Shown here: piece by piece, positions 18,961 to 30,200 of the stretch | Position numbering within the stretch: position 1 is the stretch's first letter | Layout of the letters: each line of letters opens with the position of its first letter | From: Skeletonema tropicum | Taxonomy: Eukaryota > Bacillariophyta > Thalassiosirophyceae > Thalassiosirales > Thalassiosiraceae | NCBI GenBank assembly: GCA_037178625.1 | Contig: CM074133.1 | Location: forward strand, 1,736,001 to 1,800,000 | Length of the DNA stretch: 64,000 bases | Reading direction: 5' to 3' | Notes under the pieces: model-generated | Database searches by the model: none | Seen by the model: the letters and a program-made list of their open reading frames with translations, nothing else | Told to the model about the DNA's origin: nothing | Translations under genes and position numbers: made by a program

Positions 18961-20453
18961 TCAGCACCTGCTCTCATCACTGACTTGGTTTGCGTTGCTG
19001 TGGGCCATAATATCCCTCTTGGTGTTGGGAGTCTCTGGACAAAGAGTGCAGACACACTCGGGAGAATCAGCAGCGAAGTGGACCACCCCCTTAAGAGCAA
19101 ATGGCAATCCCTTCTCCTTGTTATCATCTTTGTCAATAATCCTAACAGAAATCGGCTCACCTTCTGCCAGTGGAGTCGTATCATCTTCGGCCTTTCTCTT
19201 AACAGCTAGTGCATCCATGAAGGCACTCTTGATTAATCTCACCGAGTCTTCAGTCAACCGATCCCAGAAAGATGTGTTCTCCAGTTCTGAGCTCGTGTAA
19301 TTTAAAAAGCGACTGGCTGACTGAGAAACGAAGGACATGCTCCCACTCGAATCAAACACAACAATAAGATCAGGTATTGAGCGCAAGATCATCTCCTTCC
19401 TTCTCAATTCCAAGTTCTCATCCTTGAGATCTTCTACAAACATCTTCTTACGCTTACGACTCATATGGGCAGAAAGGCGATTGGCAGCACGCTTAGCAAA
19501 TTTCTTGTCTTCCCATTCTGCAATCATGGTTTTGCTTGAGGGACGTGAAGTCGAAGCTGCGACCCCGCTATTGCTGATGGAGGCAGAAGTGCTTGAATTT
19601 GTGGACCTCTTCTTTGGCGGCGATGATGCGGCACGTTTGGTAGAAGGAGCTGATGCCACAGAAGTTTCTGTCGGGACAGAGATGCTGGCAAGTTTGGCTG
19701 TGAGAATGACGGAATAATGTGGAGGAAGAAAGATAGGAGGGTGAGCATGATACAAAATACTATAATCAATTTTAGCGCACACACAGACATTTACACATCA
19801 CATGTCTAGGCACCACATCAAAGGAAACACTCACCAGTAGGTTGAGGCTGCGGATTTGCTTTCACTTGTCCATTATTGTCTGCCGCAGCCGCCGCAGCAG
19901 CAGTAGCCGCTTGATGTTGGGCAGCCAAAACCTGCGCGGCAATAATTTGAAGCTGGGATTGCTGCTGCTGCTGCTCCGCCGATGCAGCAAATCCCGGAAA
20001 TGCGGCAGCGAGAGATGCGGCAGCGGGCTGCGGAGGTGGAGCAGGAGCGAATTGCCCTCCTCCAACGCCCCCCCCGGCGAGTGCAGCCTGGAGAGCTTGA
20101 CCGATGTTCGGTTGTGACTGTTGCGAAGACAAGTACGCCTGGAGAAGTTGAGGAGGCATTGAAGAGAGAGCCTGCCTGGCTGCCGCGGCTTGCTGAAGTC
20201 CAGCCGCCTGCTGATGAATATACTGTTGCTGGAATTGCTGCTGTTGCCCTTGTTGTTGGAAGAAGGCCGGGAATCCGTTGTTTAAGCTGACCACTGGGTC
20301 AGAGGATCGCGGGACAGGTGCGGCGGCGGTTCCCCCGGAGCTGTCTTGGGCTTTGTCGTCGCCCTCTTTACTGTTGTTATTTTTGTTGGCCGCCGCAGCA
20401 GAGGCAGCGTTGCCGCAAAGCGCGGCGAGGGCATCAAGGCCTTGAGTCGACAT
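18961..20453 (-). CDS. bZIP-PAS transcription factor
   Basis: Two exons, 20453-19835 and 19697-18961, joined ACTG|GTGAGT ... CTCACAG|CC (intron 137 bp, phase 1), giving 451 residues. Exon 1 is a Gln/Ala-rich activation-type region. In exon 2 the basic region KRAANRLSAHMSRKRKK has the invariant N-x7-R of bZIP proteins; a short leucine-zipper-like helix (VEDLKDENLELRRKEM) follows. Next is a PAS domain (RSIPDLIVVFDSSGSMSFVS...FLNYTSSEL...FWDRL). It lacks the GxNCRFLQ motif, so it is not an aureochrome/LOV photoreceptor. bZIP-PAS pairs are a diatom-type family; the PAS ligand is unknown. It is nuclear by inference. Three TGACGT half-sites lie upstream of the ATG, so self-regulation is possible. 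Confidence 0.85.
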
Positions 20454-20496
20454 GGTGAATTCTTAACTAGTCAAAGCAGTTTGGTTTTGTACTTTA

Positions 20497-20715
20497 TGAC
20501 GTATTGCGCAGGAGGAAGTTGGACGACGAATTTGAATGATGAGGATTACATCAGGAGGCTTCGTGCTCTGTTCGCTCTGGTCGTTGCATGCGTGGTTTGC
20601 GTTTTTTGCCTCTGGGTTCATCTTTCCCACCTTCTGCCGCAGAACATCGGTGACAGGCGCTCTGATGATGGACACGTCATAGAAAAATATGTCCTCATCT
20701 CTTAGATACACGTCA
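20497..20715. promoter_or_regulatory. Three CRE half-sites upstream of the bZIP-PAS gene
   Basis: TGACGT at 20497-20502, and ACGTCA (the same site on the other strand) at 20674-20679 and 20710-20715, lie within 262 bp upstream of the ATG at 20453. TGACGT is the core bound by CREB/ATF-type bZIP proteins and is a CO2/cAMP-responsive element in a diatom carbonic anhydrase promoter. The sites are seen; their use is inferred. Confidence 0.4.
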
Positions 20716-21114
20716 TTTTTAGCAACTTTCGAGCATCTGTAAATTTGGGGAAGAGGAACACGCCATCTGGAAAGAATGATATATGAGAAAAAGATGACAG
20801 GAGAAATCCTACGGACAGATGAAAACAGAGAACGAGGCAACTGTTTGATGTCACGTAGCGGTGTTCCCCGTCATCGACCCGTCATTCTTCCGTTCCAGCG
20901 GATTCTTCGGAAAAACACCTCGATAAGCTACGATCAGCTACCCCCTTGCAACTGCAGGAGTGTCACTATACAATCATTGTAAAAAGTCTATGTAAAAGTC
21001 AGTGTAAAACGGGACTAATATTGAGTAACGATTGAAGTAGCTAAGAGCCTACAACAGAAGTACTGCAGAAAACACTGCTTCTAACACTAACATACATACT
21101 TATTTTACGAATTA

Positions 21115-21444
21115 CTCCCTCTGTCCCAAAAAAAATGAGCTATTTGAAGTTAATCGTAGTCCCACAAAAAACTAGCTATTTGACGTACTTATTCCTACGT
21201 CAGGTCCTACACAAGTGTCCGAGAGGCCTCTTCATTTTCACAATAGGGTTAGATATAAGGATATTTTAACGCCTTTTGTCACAATATCATTACAAATAAT
21301 TAACAACCTCCAACCTCCATATAATCGTAACCGGCGTGAAATAAGCTTTCCAACGATGTGCGATAGCAATTTTTTGGACGAAAATTGACCAAATTTTAAC
21401 TATTTTAAATCAAAAAGCTCATTTTTTGTGGGACAGAGGGGGAG
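21115..21444. mobile_element. Stowaway-like MITE (330 bp) in the 3' flank of the cyclase gene
   Basis: It begins CTCCCTCTGTCCCAAAAA and ends with the near-complement TTTTTTGTGGGACAGAGGGG-GAG. Both ends are flanked by TA (21113-21114 and 21445-21446), the target of Tc1/mariner-type elements. The terminal sequence is close to that of plant Stowaway MITEs. A second, subterminal copy of the end motif (GTCCCACAAAAAACTAGC) lies near 21160. There is no coding capacity. It ends 12 bp from the cyclase stop codon, so it probably lies in that gene's 3' UTR. Confidence 0.8.
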
Positions 21445-21456
21445 TACTGTGCACTC

Positions 21457-24400
21457 CTACACAACTCTATAGCCTACGAAGTCCCTTGGAGGCTTGCCAC
21501 CATGCTTTTCAATGCATTTAAGGAAGTACCTTGATGGACCATCGTCCCTTTGTGACAAGACTGTCTCAAAGCATTTCTTAGCATGCTCCCAATCTTTCGC
21601 TATGTATGACTTCAAGCCATCGTCAAATTTGGGGAAGAGAACTCCCTTCGTTACCAAGTCTTGACGAATCGCCTTCATATCTGGTTCTAACCAGCTCTTG
21701 TCACTGTATTTTGAGACTCCTGACGGTAAAATAAGAACCTTTTTCCTTGCCTCCGGCGTTTCAACATCATCCAAAATATGTTCTACATCACGAAATGTAC
21801 TAGCTGCTGATGAGGAGAACCGGCGACTTTTCGTTTTTTGTGCAGTGCTGGCCCCGAAATCATTACTGCCCTGGCTTAGAGTAATTCTTCTGATTGATGA
21901 CCTTCGCTTCAAAGACTGCTTGAATGACTTGCGAGTATCAACGTCACTATTCGACGTAGTTGAATTGCCATCGTCTTCGTTTGTGGGAGGCACCTTCCAT
22001 AGGGCATCGATGTCCATGTCAAAAGTGTACTTAACAATACATAAAAACAGGCAAGTTAATAACATTTTCAGGCAACCAAGGCAAAATGAAATACTCAAAA
22101 CAATTCACTCACAATGCTCATCTTTTCGCCAGAATCAAGTATCTCTCTTGGATCAACGAGGCTATCGTTTTCTGCACTCAGTAAAATAAGCTGATCAAGT
22201 TTACGACATCGGTACTTATTTGCAGAATCCAACAGACTGAAGAAAGTTTCAGACATCAATAACGGAACACCTGTGATGAAAGAAAGGAGATGATGAGTTG
22301 CTGTTACTGGCATGACATTGCGAAGTGAAAGAGTTAGACGAGCTTACCATATGTCTTTGTGCTTGATTCTAGAAACTCTGCACGTTCTACTGATTCAGAT
22401 ATGTATGTGGCGTCCAGTTTTCGTGGAGATCCAATCGCGCCTTGAACAGCTTTCCCAGCGTGAAGTCCAAATCCCCTGCAAACAAATTGCATTGACTCCA
22501 CGTTAGATACATACTTGGAAGAAAGCGCAAAAAGACAATAAGTACTTACATCTGAACAATCGGCCCCTTTCGCTTGCTCAGCTTTGTGAGCAGCTTATTT
22601 CTAGCTTCTTCATTCATAGTTTCAACGAAGAAATAATCATAGTGAAGTGCGATTGATATCTTCACTACGGATAGAAGTGCTTTGTCTGCCTGATTGTTGC
22701 GAGCAATCAAGTTATCAGAATCAGTTGAAAACATAACGTGGCCTGTTGATATTTCAAACATATCTTGTTCCTCTTCTTTTCTCTCCTCTTCAGCGTCATC
22801 GTCTAAGAGCCAACTGACCAAAAATGCATCACCAATATTCTTGTTAGCCGTGCCCCCATATGAATTGCAAATGGAGTGGACAACCGCTGCAATTTTGTTA
22901 GTGAAGACAAACACTTCTTCTTGCAAACATTCGGTGGCATCAGTGAATTGCCGAATATCACAGAACAAAAAGATACAAGAAACTGTGGTGCCCTGTTTTG
23001 AAAGTTCGAGAACATCTTTCTTTCGCCCTCTCTCCAGATTGTTGCGAATAATTTCGACTCCTGCACTTCCGAATCCAACTTTCATCAAAGATCCGATACG
23101 TAACAGTGTGTTCATGAGAAATGTAGTCTCCATACCGCTCAGAACATCTTTGCCCCACGCCGAATGTTCAGCAAAATATTCATCTTCCTCCATAAAATCT
23201 CGATATTCCTTTGTGTTTGTATATCCAAGTGGGTCTTTCATAAGCATATTAAGAAGTCTGACCATCCGCTCTATGGGCTCGACAACCTGAACAGGAATAA
23301 GAGACGGAATTGTTAGCAAAATAAGCAAAACAGTGCTCAGCAAAGGATTCTTCTGTACTCACTAGAATCATAACAGGACCGACAAACAACACTATTCCTA
23401 GAAGCCACACCAATATGATGAAAAGAGTCGTCATTATTTCAACGATAGCCCTTTCTTTCATATATTTTTTGATATTGAAATGACCTTTTGTAATCGATTT
23501 AATCACTCCCAAATCTGTCGAGTTAATAACAGTGACATACAAGCGTTCACGGCCACGCAAATTAGCAGTGACAGAGTCGGTCTCGTTGAAGAGATCGACG
23601 CCATCTCTCTCGTAGTAATAAAGGTCGGGAATGATACTTTCCCGCGCAGTGTCAACAGCTTGTTTTGCAAATTTGGAATTACTTGTCTGGCCATGGAGTA
23701 CGGTCATGGCCATGAATGGGGTTGTGTCTATACTCTGCCAGGTGCATAGGATATTCAGTAGAAACGCCTGCGGGGAAAATCGATAGATGAATTAATTTGA
23801 TGCATGACACAACGAAACAAAAAAGGAATTCAGCGTCATTAACGTACCACAAACACTCCTAAAGCAACCCGTTGCCCCGTCAATTGTTGCATAGTTGCAC
23901 CTACATGAGAGCGAGAATCCTTTGAGCTACCGTAATTGTAATGTCGCCTCATCTCCGTCCCGTTTTCAGCTTCAGAGTCTACATTGGAGCTTTTTCGCCT
24001 TATTTCTCGAGGGATGAGATTTTCTTTGCACGGGAAACAAAAGCACCTCTTCTTCTTCTCGGCTGATAATTGTGAGCCTTGCTCCTCAGTAACCCTAACC
24101 ATGGAATTAGAACTCCTCTTACTAGAAATCATCTTTGAGTCTCCAAGAGAGAACATGTTTCCCGAATTACTGACAGCAGAACCTACTAGCACTCGCTCGG
24201 ATGCATGCGCTAGGTTTGTTTCGTTCCTGCTACTTTTCCTGCGATAATTTTGAAGAGAGGCGAGCTTCTGCAGCCAGAATGACGGATCCAAGTACATCAG
24301 CTTCTCATTCCGAGTAACATAATAATGCATTCCTTCGACAAGGACATGCGAGCGAATTGGCCTGGCTAAGCGAGCAGTACGACCAATTACGATAAGGATC

Positions 24401-25457
24401 TCCCAATTCCAACGGAAATGGGGAGAAACAATCGAGACGGTGTAATTGGCTGCCCATCTCTGTGCAGTGAATCGTAGACAGATCAAAGTAAGAAATGGTG
24501 CAGGGAAGATTCGGTTTGGTAAACGCAACAAATTAAACTCACCGCTGTAACTTCCAGACCAACTTCCAATGGATTAGCCCTGATGCCTGTGTTGATGTAG
24601 GACAAGTCATAGATAAATGTGAGAGTTCCCACAACGTCGCACCAGAACATGAAGGAGCCAGCATGAATATTGCACCATTTAAAAGACTTTCGCGGAGTTA
24701 GAGATGTTCCAACCCTATTCCAAGCAAAGTACGCTTCGTCGACGATACAGAGAATTAGGATATCAACCAACAGCATAACGAAGGCCAACGTAAAGATCAC
24801 ATCAACAGCAATATCCGCTGACGGTGGAAGGAAAAGATCCTGTATGGGAGCACCAAATAACATGACAAAGACAAAGAAGCCCGACGTATACGACCACACT
24901 GGATGATTGATCAGAGACCTCAGCACATTAATTTTCCCATCCGACAAACAGTACGTCTCCGTGGGTTGTTGCTCCTGAGACATGACCGATGCCGAGGCTG
25001 TACGCGCAGATAAAACGGATGACCTCCTATATGTTGTTGTATTTGCACTGTTCGGATGATTCCCCCCGTAAGACGACGTTCTACGATTGGTATTCGGACT
25101 GGCCTCTTCCCCCGAGGCCGATTGAAATCCAAGAGAACTACTCATGTGATAGGCGAATTTTCTGACTGCCGAAAATACCGTCGCCTGTTTTTGAGTGCTC
25201 TCGGAACCTCGCTGTTGTTGTCTGGGAGTGGCAGCACTCGAAAGGTTGCGCGCAGGCTGCTGAGGTGGTGTATGTTGCGTGTCATCCAACTCGTCCAGGG
25301 CGAGGCTACCATCGGCAGAAGAATCATCTTCGCTGCTATCGATGAAGCGAGCATTTTCAGGGACTGTTTTGAATATAATTGAATTACTGCGGCTGCTTTT
25401 CCTTTTGGCTGCCCTCTGGCCGCTGCCACCACAGAACTCGGCTGCGGAACCTTCCAT
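21457..25457 (-). CDS. Class III nucleotidyl (adenylate-type) cyclase with voltage-sensor-like membrane module
   Basis: Seven exons: 25457-24543, 24459-23848, 23767-23363, 23286-22550, 22475-22348, 22270-22113 and 22029-21457. All splice with GT-AG borders in consistent phase, giving 1,175 residues. After a Ser-rich cytoplasmic tail, three hydrophobic helices (about 184-206, 214-243, 266-288) precede an S4-like helix ILIVIGRTARLARPIR with Arg at every third position. Two further helices (about 500-517 and 616-644) flank an outer loop of about 100 residues. The cyclase domain follows: FLFCDIRQFT and NIGDAFLVSW give both metal-binding Asp. Lys in NKNIGD and Asp in KLDATY are the adenine-selecting pair. 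The usual Asn and Arg of VNxAxRLE are replaced (VERAEFLE), so activity as a homodimer is doubtful. Channel-cyclase fusions are known in ciliates and Plasmodium. Confidence 0.85.
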
Positions 25458-26033
25458 ACTGACTTTGTACTTATTTATCTATCAGGATGTTCAATCGCAA
25501 TAGCAAGAGCACTATGATGTATCTTCATGTGCAATGTGCAATGAAGTATTTTGCAATGTGGAAATGAAAGCAGTTTTCAGATTCGGATGGGGTTTTAGGT
25601 TATTTGGACCGCACGTGATATTGATGATGAAAATGTGACTATGTACAGCCTACTGCCTGCATGCGTGACGTCACATAATGCATGACGTCCATTGCACACC
25701 TAGGCGTATCGGGATAGTGGGCGCTTTTCATACGGGCCAACAACTGCAAAAAATCAGGTGAAAATGAGCTAAAATGCGGGCAAAATCCCCGAATATCGAC
25801 ACAAAATCACCCAAAATCTCCCGTCAAGCCTCCTGTCAAACCAGTCCCTCGTGTGGGCACACCCACGCGCCCTCTATCCCAATACGCCTATGCACACCAC
25901 CGCCGCAATCTCTATATGTAGAGAGAGAGCAGGCCGCCATACTTAAGTATCCACTATATCGTACTTCTTAGAGCCAGCTTCAAACCAGCCGCCGCAGCCA
26001 TCAACAGGAGATCAGCAACAGGCAACAACTAAC
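25458..26033. promoter_or_regulatory. Divergent promoter of cyclase and JMJD7-like genes
   Basis: A 576-bp head-to-head intergenic region between the cyclase (minus) and JmjC (plus) start codons. It contains a perfect palindromic CRE, TGACGTCA, at 25666-25673 and a half-site TGACGT at 25683-25688, plus GC-rich runs near 25840-25900. Confidence 0.55.
25666..25688. promoter_or_regulatory. Full CRE (TGACGTCA) plus half-CRE
   Basis: The palindrome TGACGTCA and a second TGACGT start 17 bp apart, about 210 bp upstream of the cyclase ATG and 350 bp upstream of the JmjC ATG. They are potential targets of a CREB/ATF-like bZIP factor. Binding is inferred. Confidence 0.45.
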
Positions 26034-27206
26034 ATGTCGACGTTTCTAGCAGACGAAGAGGCTCTTGAGACATTTTCCGACGACATAGGCAGCCTTTGGT
26101 GTCGGCCAGTTGCAGTGTTAGAGCAACCTCCTGATGCATTCACATTTCTCCGAGATTTCGTACACACGAACGTGCCATGCATAATTAGAAATGCAATTAA
26201 ATCCGGTGACGATGCATTGCGGTTAAGCTTGGATGATATAATCGATAAAGTAGGTGAAGATGTGCTATTAACATGCGATGTGACACCAGATGGGCATGGT
26301 GACTGCGTGCGGAATGTGCTAGACTGTTCAACCAATAATGATTGCGAGTCAAAAAGAACAAATGCAACAGTACGTCAAGCATTTGTCAAACCTCATGAAC
26401 AACAAATGTCGATTGCAGAGTTTCGTCGATTGTTGAGGAAAGATTACGATGTTGACAAATGTAATAAGATTGAAGAGGAGCTAGAAGCTTTTCCTCTTTG
26501 CAACAATATAGATACAAATGTCGATGAGAGGACAAGAAACCCATCAAAACGACATTCATCTCCAGTAGTGTACTATAGTAAACAATCCGACTGCCTACGC
26601 ACTGAAATGAAAGAGCTCTTCTCAACAAATATCTTTCCAGAATCATTTTACTTTGCCGAAGAAGCATTCGGGACAGGTCCACCAGATGCTGTCAATCTGT
26701 GGATTGGAAATGAACGTTCCGTATCGTCGATGCACAAGGATTTCTATCATAACCTCTTCTTCGTTTGTTCTGGACAAAAGGAGTTTGTACTCAATCCACC
26801 AGCTGATCACCTCTTCCTTCACGAAGGAGAGTTTCCTTGTGCAACCTTTACTCCAGTTGAAGCTGAAATGAGCGATGACTATGAGTGGGCAGTCACTTTG
26901 GATCAAGACGATAGCGAAAGCGGATCACCAAAAGAAAGGAGGACCAAGTGGATAGAACCAGACATTACAAAAGATAAAATTGACAAGTTTCCTCTGCTAG
27001 CAAAGTCACACCCATTGAAAGTTCTCGTCTCAGAGGGTGAAATGTTGTACATTCCTCCGCTGTGGTATCATAGAGTGACGCAGACATGTGAGACTGTGGG
27101 AGTAAACTACTGGTTTGACATGAAATTTGACAGCCCTCATTGGTGCTACTTCAATTTCCTCCAGCAATTGTCGCCGTCACATTGCCACACAAGTAGTAAA
27201 GCTTGA
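26034..27206 (+). CDS. JMJD7-like JmjC hydroxylase
   Basis: Single exon, 390 residues, ATG at 26034. The C-terminal half matches JMJD7 (cupin_8/JmjC, 2-oxoglutarate and Fe(II) dependent) in order: FYFAEEAFGTGPPDAVNLWIG, SMHKDFYHNLFFVCSGQKEF, NPPADHLFLHEGEF, LVSEGEMLYIPPLWYHRV and VNYWFDMKFD. The iron ligands are His and Asp in MHKD (about 233 and 235) and His in LWYHRV (about 346). A middle insertion (residues about 100-185), rich in charged residues, makes it longer than human JMJD7 (316). JMJD7 hydroxylates a lysine of the DRG translation-factor GTPases; a similar job here is inferred. It shares a divergent promoter with the cyclase gene, and its stop is only 71 bp from the convergent SRA gene. 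Confidence 0.88.
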   Translation: MSTFLADEEALETFSDDIGSLWCRPVAVLEQPPDAFTFLRDFVHTNVPCIIRNAIKSGDDALRLSLDDIIDKVGEDVLLTCDVTPDGHGDCVRNVLDCSTNNDCESKRTNATVRQAFVKPHEQQMSIAEFRRLLRKDYDVDKCNKIEEELEAFPLCNNIDTNVDERTRNPSKRHSSPVVYYSKQSDCLRTEMKELFSTNIFPESFYFAEEAFGTGPPDAVNLWIGNERSVSSMHKDFYHNLFFVCSGQKEFVLNPPADHLFLHEGEFPCATFTPVEAEMSDDYEWAVTLDQDDSESGSPKERRTKWIEPDITKDKIDKFPLLAKSHPLKVLVSEGEMLYIPPLWYHRVTQTCETVGVNYWFDMKFDSPHWCYFNFLQQLSPSHCHTSSKA

Positions 27207-27277
27207 GACTTACATATTTGATTTGCAAAGTGAAATTTATGTGTGTTATGTTAATAATACAAATCTAGCAAAAATGT

Positions 27278-30200
27278 CTATGCCTTCTTTGAGTGTACCC
27301 GAAACATTCTTTTTGTTTGTGGGTTGATTTCGTACAAGAGCCCTACCGACATCCATGCCTCCTCCGTTTTCTTCAATCCCATGTACTGTATATAATACTC
27401 CATGTAGTCTCCCTTTCCACGTTTCTTGATCATCTTCGCCAAGCACAGACCACCCTTGTATTCTGCAAAGATCGTAGAACCAGGCAAGAAATCCACTCCT
27501 GGTTCAATACCTTGCATATCAAGGGTAGACGTCGTAGCCGTCCTCGAGGCTCGTGTTGATGAGCGGGCGGGAACTTCACTGCTGTCCTCTTTTCTCTTCC
27601 GTGATCCCCTTCGTGTTAGAGAACCAGTGGTGCTGCTGTCTTCAGCTGACTTCTTCCTGTACACTCTCTTTTTTGGTGCACTCTCAACTGTATGTTCATC
27701 ATCGTCTTCATCATTATCATCCTCTTCTTCCTGCTTCCTCGCACTTTTCCGCTTCCCTCCAGGAGGATCCTGCCCTGCCTTAAGTTTTTTGAATGCACGC
27801 TTCGTCTGAGGATTAACTTCGTAAATCTTGTGGATTGATACCCAGGCATCGTATTTGCTTGAGAAGCCGTCGTACGAAACCAGATATTCTGTTCTGTCTC
27901 CGCTGTAACGTTTCTTAACCATCTTCGCAAGAAAGAGCACTCCTTTCCACTCTGCAAATACAACAGATCCTTGAAGAAATGCTACTCCTGGCTCAATGTT
28001 TCCAAGAACTGATTCATTACTTAGCTCGGACACGTCTGATCTCATTCTTCTGGCCCTCGCATTCCCTCTAGTAGACCTTTCTACGGGTTCATCTTCATGT
28101 AGTATTTCATCGGTTACAATCTCATTCGGTACATTCCGTTGCTCTTCAAAACGACGGGTTGTATCAGGATTTACTTCGTGCAGAGAACTCTCTTTCACCC
28201 AACGATTTGCCGATTTCTTATAGCCGTCGTAATGAACCAAGTATTCACAGACAGAACGCTTCTTCCTCGCGTTAACAATGGTAGAATGATAGAAAATCTT
28301 GCTTCTACCGTATTCAACGTAGACACGACCCCCAATAGGATGCTTGAACTTTTCAGATGATCCGCTCACTGCCTTTGGCTTGGTACTGATGGAAGACGTC
28401 GATTCATTTTCAATCTGAGATATGTCCGCGTCACTTTCCACGTCTTTGTCATTCTCTTCAGGATCATTCAGAGACGATGCATGCTCCAAGTCAAGCACAA
28501 CAGTTTCACGAGTGTCCTGCTTGGTGGCAATTGTAGCTGGTTTCGCAGCCGCAAGAGATTCATCATCTTCGGCGGCGTGGTTCGGTTCGTCAACAACCAT
28601 CTCATCCTTTTTATCGTCCACTTGTTTTTCAGCACTAACAGCAGCAGCCCCGGTTTCGTCAGATTGAGGAGCCTCAAGTGATTCGGTTTTGTTACCGTCA
28701 TCGTCTTTTTCATTCATTTCCTCTTTTACATCACTTTCTTGCGGCGTTGGCGGTTCTTTGTTCATTGCTTCATCTCCGTTGTCACTCTGGGGATGATTTT
28801 GCTTCGGCCGCTGAACTGCAGGACGCTTCGCTTTCTTCGACTTGCGTTTTACTGCACCGCCTCTACTTTTTGTATCTGGTTGAGGTGGTGCATTCAAATT
28901 GATGAAGAGGATTTCCGTTATACGCTCAAGAGGGATCCAGTGAACATTTGTCTTCTTATTTCCATCGTAATGAATAAGGAAGCTATGCTTGTCATTCTTT
29001 TCGCGTCGCTTTCGTATCGTGGCTTTGAACAATGAGCCCTTGTATTGAACGAGGACACGCGAGCCTACAGTCAAAACGGCTTGGTCTACGAGATTGGCCT
29101 CTTCGGAAGACTCGTCATCGACATCTTCACTATCTGATTCGTCCACCTTCTTGCGTTTTCTACCTCCTTTAGTGGATTTGCGATTGTACGGTCGCTTCTT
29201 CTTGCCAAACATCTCACGGTTGGCATTTTCAGCTTTAGCAGCTGAAGCGCGCTTAGGAAAGAATAATGATGAGTCCACTGCATTGGTAGATGGTATCTTG
29301 GGCGATGATACCTTGGTCGGACTGCGTTTTCCCTTGGCAGAACTGTCGCTATCGCTTGAATCATAGTTTGTGTTGCCCTTATGGCTCAATGAAACGGCAG
29401 AGTTCAGTCTTGGTCTTGGAGTTATCACCTTATCGTTTGAAGTCGGCTTGCGAGATATTGGTGAGTGACTGCGATGCATCGTTCGCTCATCTTCAGGATC
29501 ATTTTTATCAGATTCATCTTCATCCTCTTCTTCAGACGAGTGAGAATCATCATGCACACACTTCAATTCGCTTGTGCCACTTTTTGATGACGTAGACGAT
29601 TGCTGCCGTTTTAACAACTTGGCCTGTTGCTTAATTTCCTCTCGCTGCTTCCTCTGAAGTTCTTCCAAGCTTGGTGGTTGATAAGCCCCCACTTTTCTTG
29701 ACGCTTTCTGCCCAGTTATCGCGACCCGCTTTATTGCAGACAACTTCATTGGTGCCAATGGTATTTCAAATTTCTTTGGTCTTCTTACACCTCTCATTTT
29801 CTGTATTTCACACCACAACTCCTGCATTCCAAGCTTGTTGTATTGCATGCCTGCTATATGCTTCTCCTTCTCTAATGGCCGTTTAGGTACCCTCGTAAAG
29901 AAATATGTTTGCCATCCTTCGACACCAAGGCAAGGGAATGTTTCAGTTTCATGTCCGTTCACGTCCCATACAGCATCAATGGTATATAATCCATCATATC
30001 GATAAGCAATTTCATCATCTTCTTCGTTCTCTTCGTCGTCTAAATATGGTGGTGCATAACGTCCACTAACAGTAGAAGAACGAAATACACGTATAGGAAG
30101 TTTTCTTTGGAAGGATTTGCAAAGAGCTCCACCGCCGTTGGTGCGATCCGTACTGAAAAGGAACCATATCAGGCCGTCACCCTCACGAATGTCTTTTTCC

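Noticed and set aside
18961..20453. Aureochrome (bZIP-LOV photoreceptor)
   Set aside because: The PAS domain lacks the GxNCRFLQ flavin-Cys motif.
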